Shown in pieces: positions 57,789-58,000 of a stretch of DNA of 58,000 nucleotides. Under the pieces are notes generated by a model. It did not search any database, was not told where the DNA came from, and worked only from the letters and a program-made list of their open reading frames with translations. Source of the stretch: Cristatella mucedo (lineage: Eukaryota; Bryozoa; Phylactolaemata; Cristatellidae); contig WPIO01000068.1 in the NCBI GenBank assembly GCA_009760855.2, positions 188,001 to 246,000 of the forward strand, in the 5' to 3' direction. The stretch's first letter is position 1, and every line of letters starts with the position of its first letter. A program made the translations under genes and the position numbers.

Positions 57789-58000
57789 GTCAGCCGCGTA
57801 GGGGCTGCCCGAGCGACACCGGCGACGCACTCAGCAATCGGAGGCGGGCAACCTGCGAAGAAAGGAGCCGACTGCGAATCTGTCGCAGCGGTTGTGCGCC
57901 GCCGCCTCTGCCTCGCTCGATGGTAGCACGCGATGGACGCCACCCACCCCTGTGCCCAGCGTCTGGCACACCCGAACGAGTCAGCGTCGCCCGAACGCGA
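57789..58000 (-). promoter_or_regulatory. GC/CpG-rich stretch upstream of the candidate gene
   Basis: High CpG density upstream of the proposed ATG, compatible with a CpG-type promoter or 5'UTR. No TATA box noted. Confidence 0.3.

Overview
This window is repeat-rich genomic DNA from an animal (metazoan). The evidence is GT-AG introns in an animal-type E3 ligase gene, L2/CR1-type LINEs with microsatellite-like 3' tails, tRNA-derived SINEs and Ty3/gypsy-like remnants. The mix resembles invertebrate genomes, but nothing here fixes the phylum. There are no bacterial operons, CRISPR arrays, rRNA genes or canonical tRNA genes.

Host genes. The best host locus is on the + strand at 12760-20480: six exons encoding the C-terminal ~273 residues of a UBR1/UBR2-family N-recognin E3 ubiquitin ligase. 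All reconstructed introns are GT-AG and keep the frame. The last intron is about 5.2 kb and is filled with retroelement debris. Exons upstream of 12760 were not found. A second candidate is a GC-rich (-) strand exon at 56679-57788, which begins near a good ATG context and ends at a GTAAGC donor. Its protein is low-complexity with one charged helix, and I could not name it.

Mobile DNA. LINE family A (RT and C-terminal domain close to L2/CR1) is present in about 29 pieces, from nearly complete 3' halves to lone tails of 70-100 bp. Its tail folds as an AAAGCGCC/GGCGCTTT hairpin followed by (ATT)n. LINE family B is related but distinct, with an (ATTAC)n-like tail, in about 9 pieces. SINE-I (tRNA-derived, minus strand at 15561-15693 and 32210-32339, plus a worn copy near 740-830) ends in a sequence homologous to the LINE A tail, which suggests LINE A machinery mobilised it. 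SINE-II is a second tRNA-derived family with four copies. Other remnants are a degraded R173-like LTR retroelement (9556-12340), a 276-bp LTR (17381-17656) with a partial second copy inside a LINE A at 45411-45592, a Ty3/gypsy integrase fragment, a possible pogo/Tigger remnant and a ~350-bp repeat with hAT-like ends.

Layout: 0.7-7 kb LINE fragments; 7.3-9.5 kb pogo-like remnant and LINE B; 9.5-12.3 kb R173-like element; 12.7-20.5 kb UBR gene; 20.7-33.8 kb LINE A/B mosaic with the ~350-bp repeat; 34.2-37.5 kb SINE-II and degenerate telomere-like arrays broken by LINE A; 37.5-39.4 kb LINE B with nested SINE-II; 39.4-42 kb unrecognised; 42-55.6 kb LINE A/B pieces and unrecognised DNA; 56-58 kb GC-rich candidate gene. 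Nearly all transposon reading frames are broken. No complete autonomous element and no clearly new defence or metabolic system was found. The most interesting structures are the SINE-I/LINE A tail sharing and the telomere-like block with inverted flanks.
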